Shown here piece by piece: positions 1-8,362 of a DNA stretch of 64,000 nt (position 1 is its first letter; every line of letters begins with the position of its first letter). The position numbers and the translations under genes are program-made. The notes under the pieces were generated by a model. It had not been told where the DNA came from. It searched no databases and saw only the letters and a list, made by a program, of their open reading frames with translations. Source of the stretch: Massilia antarctica (lineage in GTDB: Bacteria; Pseudomonadota; Gammaproteobacteria; Burkholderiales; Burkholderiaceae_D); contig NZ_CP065053.1 in assembly GCF_015689335.1 (NCBI RefSeq), forward strand, positions 1,302,001 to 1,366,000. The letters run 5' to 3'.

Positions 1-190
1 CCAAGCGCACGCGCAATTTGGCGTCGGTGGCCTGGTCATTGAGCCAGTCATCGATGGGGCGCGCATCGGAAAGCAGGGTCAGCTGGCCCTGGGCGGCCTG
101 GCGGTAATAGTTCAGACTGGAACAACTGGCCAGCAGCAACGCTGCCGTGCCCACCATCAGGCCGTTCCGGGCCCGTCTGCTCAGTTTCAT
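1..190 (-). CDS. Predicted lipoprotein aminopeptidase (PF10023-like), 5' part only
   Basis: Only the first 63 codons lie in the window; the gene runs off the left edge. The N-terminus is a signal peptide of about 20 residues ending in the lipobox LLASC, so the product should be a lipoprotein. It is followed by a stretch rich in Gln, Leu and Arg (QGQLTLL, then ARPIDDWL) that resembles the start of the predicted aminopeptidase family PF10023. The ATG at 190 has a GGGGG/GCAGG ribosome-binding stretch. It lies 19 bp after the stop of the oxidoreductase gene on the same strand, so the two may be co-transcribed. The family call rests on a short stretch only. Confidence 0.6.
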   Translation of the reverse strand, partial: MKLSRRARNGLMVGTAALLLASCSSLNYYRQAAQGQLTLLSDARPIDDWLNDQATDAKLRVRL

Positions 191-209
191 CCTGCACCCC
201 CTTGGGATT

Positions 210-2288
210 CTAGGCCGCCAGTTTTTCCACCTGGACCAAGGTATCGTAAAACGTCGGCGCGCGCCCCATGTCGGTCAGGCGCTGGCTGGTCACTTCATTG
301 GCGTTCTTGCCATCGCTGGACAGTTTCTTCCACCATACCGACAGGCCCACCACCAGGCCGGCGCGCGCTTTCGGCGTGACCCGCGCGCGCGCGACAAACG
401 AGCCGCGGTCGTTGAAGATGCGCACCATCTGGCCATGCCCGATGCCACGTGCGGCGCTATCGTCGGGATGGATGTCGAGGTGCGGTTCGCCTTCGGTCGC
501 GCGCAGGCTGGTCACATTGACGAAGGTCGAGTTCAGGAAATTGCGCGCCGGCGGGGAAATCATGGCCAGCGGATATTTTGCCGCCAATGCCGGGTTGCTG
601 GCCACCGATTCGTAGGGTGGAATGTGGGTCGGCAGCGGGTCGAGCCCATCGGCGAGCATGCTGGCCGAATAGAATTCGCACTTGCCCGATGGCGTGGGAA
701 AACCGCCTTCGGCAAACGGCGCGTCCGGCATGGCCAGCTTTTGCCAGCCCTTGCGCTTGAGCGAATCCCAGTCGAAATGGATGGCGCGCGGATGGCTGGC
801 ATCGAACGATTGGGCGGCCAACTGGTCGTCGGTTTCCTGGAAGCAGGGGTCGGTAAAGCCCATGCGCGCCGCCAGCAGACGGAAGATTTCCGTGTTGGGC
901 TTGGCTTCGCCCAGGGGGGCGATGGCGGCGTTGTTGGCCATCATGTACAGGTGGCCGTAAGCATTGTGGGCGTCCACGTGTTCCAGTTGCGTGGTGGCGG
1001 GCAAGAGGATGTCGGCGTAGTCGGCACTGTCGGTCTGGAAATGTTCGAGCACGACGGTAAACAAGTCCTCGCGCGCGAAGCCTTGCATCACCTTGTCGGA
1101 ATCGGGGGCGATGGCCAGTGGGTTGGCGTTGTAGACGATCACGGCCTCGATTTTCGGGCCGAAGGCGGGCGAGGTGTCGCGCAGCAAGTCGTCGCCGATG
1201 GTGGTCATATTGATGGTGCGCACGCTCTGCTTGAGCAAGTCCGGGCGCTGCAGCTTTGACTTGTTGACCGGGAACGAGCCCGAGGCCGACAGCTGCACCC
1301 CGCCGGCAGGGTGGCGCCAGGCGCCGACCAGGGCCGGCAGGCAGGTGATGTTGCGCACAGCCATGCCGCCGCCGCGCACGCGCTGCACCCCGTAATTGGT
1401 GCGGATGGCGACCGGTTCGCCGCGCCGCGCCGTGTCGCCATATTCGCGCGCCAGGTTTTCCACTTCCTCGGCCGAAATGCCGCAAGTCTCGGCGACCCGC
1501 TGCGGCGGCCACTCGGCGGCGCGTTCTTTCAGTTGCTCGTAGCCCAGAGTGTAGCGGGCGATGTAATCCTCGTCGACCAAGTTGTCGCGGATCAGCACAT
1601 GCATGAGGCCCAGCGCCAGCGCGGCATCCGTGCCGGGCAGCAGGGCAATGTGCTGGTGGCACTTTTCGGCCGTCAGGGAACGGTAGGGATCGATCGCGAT
1701 GAGGCGCGCGCCCTTGCGCTTGGCTTCCTGGACACGCATCCAGAAATGCAGGTTGGAGGCGATCGGGTTGCCGCCCCAGATGATGATCAGTTTGGCATCC
1801 TGGAATTGCTCGACATCGGTGCCGATGGTGGCGCCGATGGTGTATTTGTAGCCGGTAAAGCCCGCCGTGGCGCAGATGGTGCGGTCGAGCAAGGACGCGC
1901 CGAGGTGGTGGAAAAAGCGCGCCGACATCGAGTCGCCCTGCACCAAGCCCATGGTGCCGGCGTAGCTGTAGGGCAGGATGGCTTGGGGAGCGCGCGCGGC
2001 GATCTCTGTTAACCGGCTGGCAATGGTGTCGATCGCCTCGTCCCAGCTGATGCGCTCGAACTTGCCCTCGCCCTTGTTGCCGACCCGGCGCATGGGATGC
2101 AGCAGGCGCTCGGCGTGGTAGGTGCGCTCGGCATAGCGCGCTACCTTGGTGCACAGCACGCCGGCCGTGGTCGGATGGTCGGGGTCGCCTTTGACTTCGG
2201 TGGCGACGCCATCTTCCACAGTGATGAGCAGGGCGCAGGTATCGGGGCAGTCGTGCGGGCAGGTGGCCCGGACTTGGGTGGTGGTCAT
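210..2288 (-). CDS. Molybdopterin oxidoreductase family protein
   Basis: A 692-aa member of the DMSO-reductase superfamily. The N-terminus has the Mo4Fe4S signature Cys10-x3-Cys14-x3-Cys18 followed by Cys46, which binds a 4Fe-4S cluster. The large bis-MGD binding region follows (WGGNP near residue 172) and a molydopterin dinucleotide-binding domain fills the last 120 residues (starting near SPPARNFLNST). No Tat signal is visible, so it is probably cytoplasmic. The substrate cannot be inferred: no small electron-transfer subunit lies beside it, and the downstream gene is an unrelated peptidase. Length is usual for the single-subunit form of the family. Confidence 0.85.
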   Translation of the reverse strand: MTTTQVRATCPHDCPDTCALLITVEDGVATEVKGDPDHPTTAGVLCTKVARYAERTYHAERLLHPMRRVGNKGEGKFERISWDEAIDTIASRLTEIAARAPQAILPYSYAGTMGLVQGDSMSARFFHHLGASLLDRTICATAGFTGYKYTIGATIGTDVEQFQDAKLIIIWGGNPIASNLHFWMRVQEAKRKGARLIAIDPYRSLTAEKCHQHIALLPGTDAALALGLMHVLIRDNLVDEDYIARYTLGYEQLKERAAEWPPQRVAETCGISAEEVENLAREYGDTARRGEPVAIRTNYGVQRVRGGGMAVRNITCLPALVGAWRHPAGGVQLSASGSFPVNKSKLQRPDLLKQSVRTINMTTIGDDLLRDTSPAFGPKIEAVIVYNANPLAIAPDSDKVMQGFAREDLFTVVLEHFQTDSADYADILLPATTQLEHVDAHNAYGHLYMMANNAAIAPLGEAKPNTEIFRLLAARMGFTDPCFQETDDQLAAQSFDASHPRAIHFDWDSLKRKGWQKLAMPDAPFAEGGFPTPSGKCEFYSASMLADGLDPLPTHIPPYESVASNPALAAKYPLAMISPPARNFLNSTFVNVTSLRATEGEPHLDIHPDDSAARGIGHGQMVRIFNDRGSFVARARVTPKARAGLVVGLSVWWKKLSSDGKNANEVTSQRLTDMGRAPTFYDTLVQVEKLAA

Positions 2289-2439
2289 TGACGATCCAGG
2301 GAAACAGGCGTTGAAACCATTACTTTATACGATTCCGGGGTTGTTGATGAGAACCAATTCCGGTCTGCCTGAGCGATCCCCAGAAGGACGACAATAGTGC
2401 GACAAATGGGTTAACATTCCAGCATCAGTGGAGAATGAC

Positions 2440-3633
2440 ATGAACCTTGTTGAACCGATCATCGCCTTCCAGAGCGCGCTCGAGCAGATCCGGCGCGACC
2501 TGCATGCGCATCCGGAATTGTGTTACGAAGAAGTCCGCACCGCGGATGTGGTGGCGGCCCGCTTGACCGAATGGGGCATCCCCGTGGTGCGCGGCTTGGG
2601 CCTGACCGGGGTGGTGGGAATCATACAAAACGGCACGTCCAAGCGCGCGATCGGCCTGCGCGCCGATATGGATGCCTTGCCCATGCAAGAAATCAACCGC
2701 TTCGACCATGCCTCCCGCCATCCGGGCAAGATGCACGCCTGCGGCCATGACGGCCACACGGCCATGCTGCTGGGCGCGGCCTATCATCTGGCGAAACACC
2801 GCCATTTCGACGGCACCGTGTACCTGATTTTCCAGCCGGCCGAAGAAGGCGGCGGCGGCGCGCGCCGCATGATGGATGACGGCTTGTTCGAGCAGTTTCC
2901 GATGGATGCCGTGTATGGCATGCACAACTGGCCGGGCATGCCGATGGGCACGTTCGGCGTGGTGGCGGGGCCGATGATGGCGTCCAGTAATGAGTTCCGC
3001 GTCGTGGTCAAGGGCAAGGGTTGCCACGCGGCCCAGCCGCACCGCGGCATCGACCCGGTCATGGTGGCGGTGCAGATCGCCCAGGCGTGGCAAACCATTC
3101 TGTCGCGCGAGAAAAATCCGCTTGATACGGCGGTGTTGTCGATTACACAAATCCATGCGGGCAGCGCCACCAATGTGATTCCCGACGAGGCGGTGCTGAT
3201 CGGCACCGTGCGCACCTTCACCACGCCGGTGCTGGACCTGATCGAGCAGCGCATGGGCGAGATCGCGCGGCATTGCGCGGCCGGCTTCAACGCGACGGTC
3301 GATTTCCAGTTCAAGCGCAACTATCCGCCGCTGGTCAACCATGCGCGCGAGACGGGCTATGCGGTCGAGGCGATGAGCGCGGTGGTCGGGGCTGACAAGG
3401 TCAATGCCAACACCGAGCCGACCATGGGCGCGGAAGATTTTGCGTTCATGCTGCAGGAAAAGCCGGGCTGCTATGTCTTCATCGGCAATGGCGAAGGCGA
3501 GCACCGGGCTGGCGGTCACGGTCTGGGGCCATGCCAGTTGCACAACGCCAGCTACGATTTCAACGACAGCCTGCTGCCGATTGGCGCCAGCTACTGGGTG
3601 CGGCTGGCGGAAATGCGGCTGGCGCCAGGTTAA
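2440..3633 (+). CDS. M20 family amidohydrolase (hippurate hydrolase / N-acyl-amino acid amidohydrolase type)
   Basis: A cytoplasmic dinuclear metallohydrolase of 397 aa, the usual length. It carries the family metal site HACGHDGH near residues 99-106, the acidic EE pair in PAEEGGGG, a second His in HAAQPH near 196 and a C-terminal TMGAEDFAF motif. Such enzymes cleave N-acyl groups from amino acids (hippurate, N-acetyl-amino acids); the exact substrate is not visible. I chose ATG 2440 because a GGAG lies about 7 bp upstream; an in-frame GTG at 2428 would overlap that Shine-Dalgarno sequence. The stop is shared back-to-back with the convergent dehydrogenase gene in the palindrome TTAA at 3630-3633. 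Confidence 0.9.
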   Translation: MNLVEPIIAFQSALEQIRRDLHAHPELCYEEVRTADVVAARLTEWGIPVVRGLGLTGVVGIIQNGTSKRAIGLRADMDALPMQEINRFDHASRHPGKMHACGHDGHTAMLLGAAYHLAKHRHFDGTVYLIFQPAEEGGGGARRMMDDGLFEQFPMDAVYGMHNWPGMPMGTFGVVAGPMMASSNEFRVVVKGKGCHAAQPHRGIDPVMVAVQIAQAWQTILSREKNPLDTAVLSITQIHAGSATNVIPDEAVLIGTVRTFTTPVLDLIEQRMGEIARHCAAGFNATVDFQFKRNYPPLVNHARETGYAVEAMSAVVGADKVNANTEPTMGAEDFAFMLQEKPGCYVFIGNGEGEHRAGGHGLGPCQLHNASYDFNDSLLPIGASYWVRLAEMRLAPG

Positions 3634-4553
3634 GGCTGCGCGCGCGCCAGGTCCGGCGGCAACTGGTCCGGCGCTGTCCCCAGGCGCTGGCCGGGATTCA
3701 TTTTCTCCAGCGCCAGCAGGGCGGCGGCGTGGTCGGCACGCGGCAGCTCCGCGGCAATGCTGCGGTAGTTCTCGGTCACGAGCGCGGTGAGCGGCAGCAC
3801 CAGGCCGGCATCGGCTGCGGCCACCAGCACATTCTGCAAATCCTTGAGCTGGCTGGTCACTTGACCGCCGGGAATAAAATTGCGGTCCAGCATGCGCTGG
3901 CCATGCAGTTCGAGAATGCGGCTTTCGGCAAACCCGCCGCGGATGGCGGCGCGCACCGCAGCCGGATCGGCGCCGGCAGCCTGCGCCAGCAGCAGCGCCT
4001 CGGCCACGATGTTGAGGGTGCCCCCCACGATCAATTGATTGCACAGTTTGGCGACCTGGCCGCTGCCGGCCGGGCCGACCAGGGTGGGCCGTCCCAGCGC
4101 GCGCAGGATGGGCTCGGCTTGGGCGAAGTCATCGGGGGCGCCGCCGGCCATGATCGCCAGGCTGCCCGCCTGGGCGCCTGTCACGCCGCCGGAGACGGGC
4201 GCATCCAGGAAGCGGACCCGGGCGGCGGCAAGGCGCGCATGGAAGGCCAGGGCTTCGCCGTGCTGGGTGGAACTCATGTCGATCCAGAGCGCGCCCGGGT
4301 GCAGGCTGGGCAGGGCTGCGTCGATCAGTTCGCCGACCACTGCGCCCGATGCCAGCATGGAAATGACGATATCGGCCGCGCGCACGGCGTCATGCAGCGC
4401 GGCACAGGGGTGAGCGCCGGCGCTGCGCAGGGCATCGGCCTTGGCGGGCGAGCGGTTCCAGGCATGCACCGTCCAGCCGGCTTGCGCCAGGCGGGTGGCC
4501 ATGGGCTGGCCCATCAGGCCGATGCCGAGAAATGCGATGGTGAGCGTGGTCAA
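3630..4553 (-). CDS. NAD(P)-dependent beta-hydroxyacid dehydrogenase (3-hydroxyisobutyrate dehydrogenase family)
   Basis: A 307-aa Rossmann-fold dehydrogenase. The N-terminal dinucleotide motif GIGLMGQPMA is at residues 10-19. The substrate-binding loop APVSGGVTGA is near 119, and the likely catalytic Lys is in GSGQVAKLCNQ near 172. The C-terminal half is the helical domain of the family. It oxidises a beta-hydroxyacid such as 3-hydroxyisobutyrate or tartronate semialdehyde; which one cannot be read from the sequence. It converges on the M20 amidohydrolase with overlapping stop codons, so it is not part of that unit. Confidence 0.88.
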   Translation of the reverse strand: MTTLTIAFLGIGLMGQPMATRLAQAGWTVHAWNRSPAKADALRSAGAHPCAALHDAVRAADIVISMLASGAVVGELIDAALPSLHPGALWIDMSSTQHGEALAFHARLAAARVRFLDAPVSGGVTGAQAGSLAIMAGGAPDDFAQAEPILRALGRPTLVGPAGSGQVAKLCNQLIVGGTLNIVAEALLLAQAAGADPAAVRAAIRGGFAESRILELHGQRMLDRNFIPGGQVTSQLKDLQNVLVAAADAGLVLPLTALVTENYRSIAAELPRADHAAALLALEKMNPGQRLGTAPDQLPPDLARAQP

Positions 4554-4653
4554 AACAGCCTCCTGCAGTCGTTATATAGTGATGTCATTAAATTAAATTG
4601 CGCGCACACGTGTCCAAGGCGCGATTTTTGCTTCGCCGGTACAATATGACGAT

Positions 4654-4673
4654 GCTAATCATTATGAATTAGC
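4654..4673. promoter_or_regulatory. Candidate Fur-like operator upstream of the lipid A deacylase
   Basis: Arms GCTAAT (4654-4659) and ATTAGC (4668-4673) form a perfect 6-bp inverted repeat around an AT-rich centre. The segment AATCATTAT matches the core of the Fur box consensus. It sits 25 bp before the start at 4698, where a repressor could block the promoter. Assignment to Fur is inference from the motif. Confidence 0.35.
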
Positions 4674-4697
4674 GTACCTATCTACGAAAGCTCTTCT

Positions 4698-5258
4698 ATG
4701 TCCCTGTTAAATATGAAGCTGTGCGCCTCGCTCGCAACCTTGGCGGCGATGGCTGCGGCGCCGCCAGCATTGGCGTCCGATAAAGTCGTTGATCATGCCT
4801 CGCTGGAATTCGGCGGTGGCCCCAAGGTCCAGATGGTGCGTTTGGGCGTGCAAAAGGATTGGGAGCGGCGCTGGTTCCAGTCCAACGGTACCCATGTGAG
4901 CGGTTACTGGGATGCATCGATCGCGCAATGGCGTGGCAATGCGTATCAGAACGTCGATGGCCGACACCAGAACATCACCAATATCGGCTTCACGCCGGTG
5001 TTCCGTTTCCAGGCCGATGACATGCGTGGCTGGTACGCCGAAGCTGGTGTCGGCCTGAACTTGCTGTCCAAACTGTACGACAACGATTCCAACCGGCTGT
5101 CGACCGCGTTCCAGTTCGGCGACCATCTGGGCGTGGGCTATGTGTTCGCGAATCAATGGGATGTAGGGATGAAAGTCCAGCACTTCTCGAATGGCGGCTA
5201 TAAAGAGCCCAACAGTGGCGTGAACTTCCTGCTGCTCAAGGCCTCGCGCCGGTTTTGA
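4698..5258 (+). CDS. pagL: Acyloxyacyl hydrolase / PagL-like lipid A 3-O-deacylase
   Basis: A 186-aa protein with an N-terminal signal peptide (cleavage near ALA-SD, residues 26-27) and alternating beta-strand character ending in Phe, typical of an outer-membrane barrel. The C-terminal QHFSNGGYKEPNSG motif contains the His-x-Ser pair of PagL enzymes, which remove the 3-O-linked acyl chain from lipid A. Aligned with what I recall of Pseudomonas PagL, the position of the third catalytic residue (Glu) reads Asn here; this needs an alignment. ATG 4698 is taken as the start; ATG 4713 is possible. A Fur-like palindrome precedes it and a strong terminator follows. Confidence 0.82.
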   Translation: MSLLNMKLCASLATLAAMAAAPPALASDKVVDHASLEFGGGPKVQMVRLGVQKDWERRWFQSNGTHVSGYWDASIAQWRGNAYQNVDGRHQNITNIGFTPVFRFQADDMRGWYAEAGVGLNLLSKLYDNDSNRLSTAFQFGDHLGVGYVFANQWDVGMKVQHFSNGGYKEPNSGVNFLLLKASRRF

Positions 5259-5275
5259 TGCGGCAAGCTTGATGA

Positions 5276-5307
5276 ACGGCGCCCGATGCGAATCCGGCGC
5301 CGTTTTT
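5276..5307 (+). terminator. Intrinsic terminator after pagL
   Basis: ACGGCGCC (5276-5283) pairs with GGCGCCGT (5296-5303) and is followed by a run of five T. It lies 17 bp after the pagL stop and just before the convergent esterase gene. Confidence 0.85.
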
Positions 5308-5317
5308 CGTTGGCGGA

Positions 5318-6448
5318 TCAGTAGGACGACAATGCCTTGTCGAACTTGATCAACCACAGCAGGCTCGGCCGCTCCTTGTCGGCGCCGCGACCAACCCGGA
5401 TCGTGTTGCCCTCGACGCAGCCCGGCGCGCTGTTGGTGATGAGGACGCCGGCGGCGTTCACATGACATTTGGTGACATCCGCGTCGGCCACTGTCTTGCC
5501 ATCGGGACCCGTGATCCGGGTGGCCATGCCGACATCGTTGTCGTTGCTTATGGCTAAGGTATTGCCATCGACCAGGGCCAACCCTTCCGCTTTGTCGGCC
5601 AGCCAGCCGATCGCGTTCAAGTCCAACAGCAAGGTCTTTTTCAGGGGCACCACACTTGCCCAGCTGGCGCCGTTGACGGCGTCGCCGCTCATGCTGCTTT
5701 TTTCCAGGTCGGAACTGTCGGGCTTGTAGGCCTGCGCCAGGATGTTGCTGGCGGTGCCGATCTGGACCAGCATCAGCTTGTTGAATACCTTGCCGCCGGG
5801 GCCGGCGCCCTGCTCGATGACGATGAATTTGCCATTGCCCAGTGCCACCATGTCGCCCAGCTTGGCGTTGCCGGTGCGCCCGTCGGCGTAGTCCTTGGCG
5901 TCGAGCGGATAGGCGAACATGCGGGTGGTCGCGCCGCTTGCGGAATCGAACTCGAGCCAGCGGATGAAGCGGGCGAAGCGCTCGACCTGCTCGTTCTTGC
6001 CGGTCACGGCGTAGGGGGCCTTGCCATCGCTGAGCGGACTTTGCAGGAAGGCATGGATCTTGTCGCTGGCGCTGTCGAGCGCCATGCCTTCCATGCCGCG
6101 GTTGGCGCGGCGCCTGGACAGGATGGCGGGCAAGCCGCTGCCCGGCGCGTACCTGGCCTGGATGACGCCGCTGGCCGGGTCGATCCGGAGCAGGAAGGGG
6201 CCGTATTCGTCCGTCACCCACAAGGCCTTGCGGCGCGCATCGAGGGCGATGGCTTCGCTGTCGATGCCGCCGGCGTTGAAACCCGCCTTGCCTGAGGAAT
6301 CGAATTTCATGGCATCGAAGACGGGGATTTCGGCCGAGTTGCCGAGCGATCCGGCCGGCACCGGCAAGCCCGAGGCGTTGACCTCGGGCGCGACCTTGAT
6401 CGGCAGGCTGGCGGTCAGGCTGGCGCCATTTTTGCCGATGGTGAACAC
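5318..6448 (-). CDS. Esterase-like activity of phytase family protein, main domain (probable 3' part of a split gene)
   Basis: 376 residues matching the phytase-like esterase fold (PF13449): GIDSEAIALD, WVTDEYGPFLLRID and RRANRGMEGMALD are characteristic, with a C-terminal WLIKFDKAL strand. It lacks a signal peptide and normal start: the frame opens at 6493 right after a TAA, and the first start candidate is GTG 6448 without a good ribosome-binding site. A separate ORF directly upstream in another frame supplies a signal peptide. Either one gene was broken by a frameshift near 6454-6493, or this is a degraded N-terminus. The substrate is unknown; family members act outside the cytoplasm. Confidence 0.65.
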   Translation of the reverse strand: MFTIGKNGASLTASLPIKVAPEVNASGLPVPAGSLGNSAEIPVFDAMKFDSSGKAGFNAGGIDSEAIALDARRKALWVTDEYGPFLLRIDPASGVIQARYAPGSGLPAILSRRRANRGMEGMALDSASDKIHAFLQSPLSDGKAPYAVTGKNEQVERFARFIRWLEFDSASGATTRMFAYPLDAKDYADGRTGNAKLGDMVALGNGKFIVIEQGAGPGGKVFNKLMLVQIGTASNILAQAYKPDSSDLEKSSMSGDAVNGASWASVVPLKKTLLLDLNAIGWLADKAEGLALVDGNTLAISNDNDVGMATRITGPDGKTVADADVTKCHVNAAGVLITNSAPGCVEGNTIRVGRGADKERPSLLWLIKFDKALSSY

Positions 6449-6453
6449 CCCGA

Positions 6454-6726
6454 TCAGAAACGGGCCGCCGCCTTGACCTGATAGCGCATCACCTTAGCGA
6501 CCACATTGCCGAGTGGCGTGGACTGGGTAAAGTGCTCGACGGCGGGGCCGCCGATGGCGTTGCCGGCCAGCGCCGCTTCTGCGTCGCCCGCGAGCTCAAA
6601 ACCGTTCGACGGATGGTTATCCTCGTCGAGCCCTTGCACGGCGGCCTCGGGAAACACGCCGGTTTGCGCGGCAGGCGCAAGTCCGGTCACGGCGGCGGTC
6701 AGGAAAAGTTGCGGCAGAAATTTCAT
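6454..6726 (-). pseudogene. N-terminal signal-peptide fragment upstream of the phytase-like esterase
   Basis: A 90-aa reading frame starting at ATG 6726 with a signal peptide of about 20 residues (MKFLPQLFLTAAVTGLAPAA) and ending at TGA 6454. It overlaps the esterase frame by about 40 bp in a GGCGGCGGCC stretch. Its tail (VVAKVMRYQVK) continues plausibly into the other frame. I read it as the 5' part of the same secreted esterase, separated by a frameshift and perhaps a small deletion. An independent short exported protein is the alternative. Confidence 0.4.
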
Positions 6727-6882
6727 GCAGGCCTCATCAGGGAGATCGGTCGACGCCGGAGTGTACTGAGCAAGGGGATGCCATCGCTTTTTGACGAACA
6801 TCAAGCTTACTCTATTTGAAATTGAACTTTTACTGAACAGCCGCAGTATGCTTTTTCCATCAGGCAGAAGGAGGGCATGACA

Positions 6883-8094
6883 ATGCGCATTCTGATCATG
6901 GCGTTACTGTTGGCGGCGGCACCGCGCACGCTGGCCGAGAGCAGTTGGCTCACCGTGGACGCAGCGGCTTACCATCTTCTGCGCCCTGCCCTGCCGGCCA
7001 TGCGCTTGCATGCGCCCGCCGCCGCCGCGGCTGCCAGTACCGCGCCGGTGGTGCTGGTGGAAGTGCCGGCGCAAGACGTGGCCGGAGTGGCGCGCCTGCT
7101 GCACGGCAAGCTCGGGCATTGTGGGGGCTTCATGTTTCACGCCGATCAAGCCAGTGCCCAGCGTAGCTTGGCGCAGGCGGTGGCGGCACCCTTGCCCGGT
7201 TTGGTGCCGCCAGCCTACGGGATCGCCAACCGGGCCAGGGTCACGCCGCTGCTGGCGCGCATGGAGGCGAAACAGATCGCGCGCACTATCGCCGGCCTGG
7301 CGGCCTTCCCCGACCGTTTCTACAACACCGCGCACGGGGCGCGCGCATCCGAGTGGCTGCGCCAGGGCTGGGCGGCCGTGGGTGAAGGTCACGGCAAGGT
7401 ATTGGTCGAGACGTTCGCTCACGCGGGATACCCGCAGGCATCGGTGATTGCAACGATTGCGGGTTCCGACTTGGCCGACGAAGTCGTCGTGCTCGGCGCC
7501 CATCTCGATTCGATCAACACGCACGCCATGGAGGAACAGGGCGCGCTGCAAGCCCCCGGCGCCGATGACGATGCGTCCGGCGTGGCGGGCCTGACCGAGG
7601 TGCTGCGCGCGCTGAGCGAGAGCAAGTACCGGCCGCGCCGCACCATCAAGCTGATCGCCTACGCCGCCGAGGAAGTGGGCTTGCGCGGTTCGCAAGACCT
7701 GGCGCGCGCGTTCCGCCAGGCCGGCGTCCGGGTGGTCGGGGTGCTGCAGCTGGACATGATCAACTACAAGGGCTCGGACGAGGATATCTATCTGCTGCGC
7801 GATTACAGCAATGCGGAACAGAATGATTTCATCAAAAAATTGATCACCACCTACCTGCCGGGGATCCGGGTCGGTAGCGATGATTGCGGTTATGCCTGCT
7901 CTGACCATGCCTCCTGGCATGCCGAAGGCTACCCCGCGTCCATGCCTTTCGAGTCCTCGCTGGCGCAAGCCAATCCCTACATGCACAGCAAGAACGATAC
8001 CTTCGCGAACTCCGGCGGGCAAGCCGTGCATGCGCTCAAGTTCGCCCGGCTGGCTGCGGCCTTTGCAATCGAGCTCGGCAGTTCCAAGCCTTAA
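6883..8094 (+). CDS. Secreted M28 family zinc aminopeptidase (leucyl aminopeptidase-like)
   Basis: A 403-aa exported metallopeptidase resembling Vibrio leucyl aminopeptidase. It has a signal peptide (MRILIMALLLAAAPRTLA), an N-terminal propeptide-like domain of about 110 residues with a conserved CGGF segment, then the catalytic domain with all expected zinc ligands: His in GAHLDS, Asp in PGADDDASG, Glu pair in AAEEVGLRGS, Asp in LQLDMINY and His in MHSKNDT. Two Cys in DDCGYACSDH probably form a disulphide. I chose ATG 6883 because the AAGGAGG at 6868-6874 is 8 bp away; ATG 6877 would be only 2 bp away. It is followed by a longer paralog in the same direction. Confidence 0.9.
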   Translation: MRILIMALLLAAAPRTLAESSWLTVDAAAYHLLRPALPAMRLHAPAAAAAASTAPVVLVEVPAQDVAGVARLLHGKLGHCGGFMFHADQASAQRSLAQAVAAPLPGLVPPAYGIANRARVTPLLARMEAKQIARTIAGLAAFPDRFYNTAHGARASEWLRQGWAAVGEGHGKVLVETFAHAGYPQASVIATIAGSDLADEVVVLGAHLDSINTHAMEEQGALQAPGADDDASGVAGLTEVLRALSESKYRPRRTIKLIAYAAEEVGLRGSQDLARAFRQAGVRVVGVLQLDMINYKGSDEDIYLLRDYSNAEQNDFIKKLITTYLPGIRVGSDDCGYACSDHASWHAEGYPASMPFESSLAQANPYMHSKNDTFANSGGQAVHALKFARLAAAFAIELGSSKP

Positions 8095-8362
8095 CGGCTC
8101 ATGCTCAATAGATATAAAATTGCCGTAAGCCATTGATTTATATATACATTTACTGTGAACATAATCCGACACTCTGCGCTGCGCGCCGCTTCCTCGTGAT
8201 AATATTTTTTCAAAGTATGCATACCGTTTATGCAATTCAGGCATCCGACCGGTGCGGCCATTGTGGCTGCATTGTTTTTTGGATGAGCGCCGTCTGACCC
8301 ACCGGTCACGCCATCGCTCGGCAAATGGGCTACAACGCCCATCTATAAAAAAGGAAAATCCG

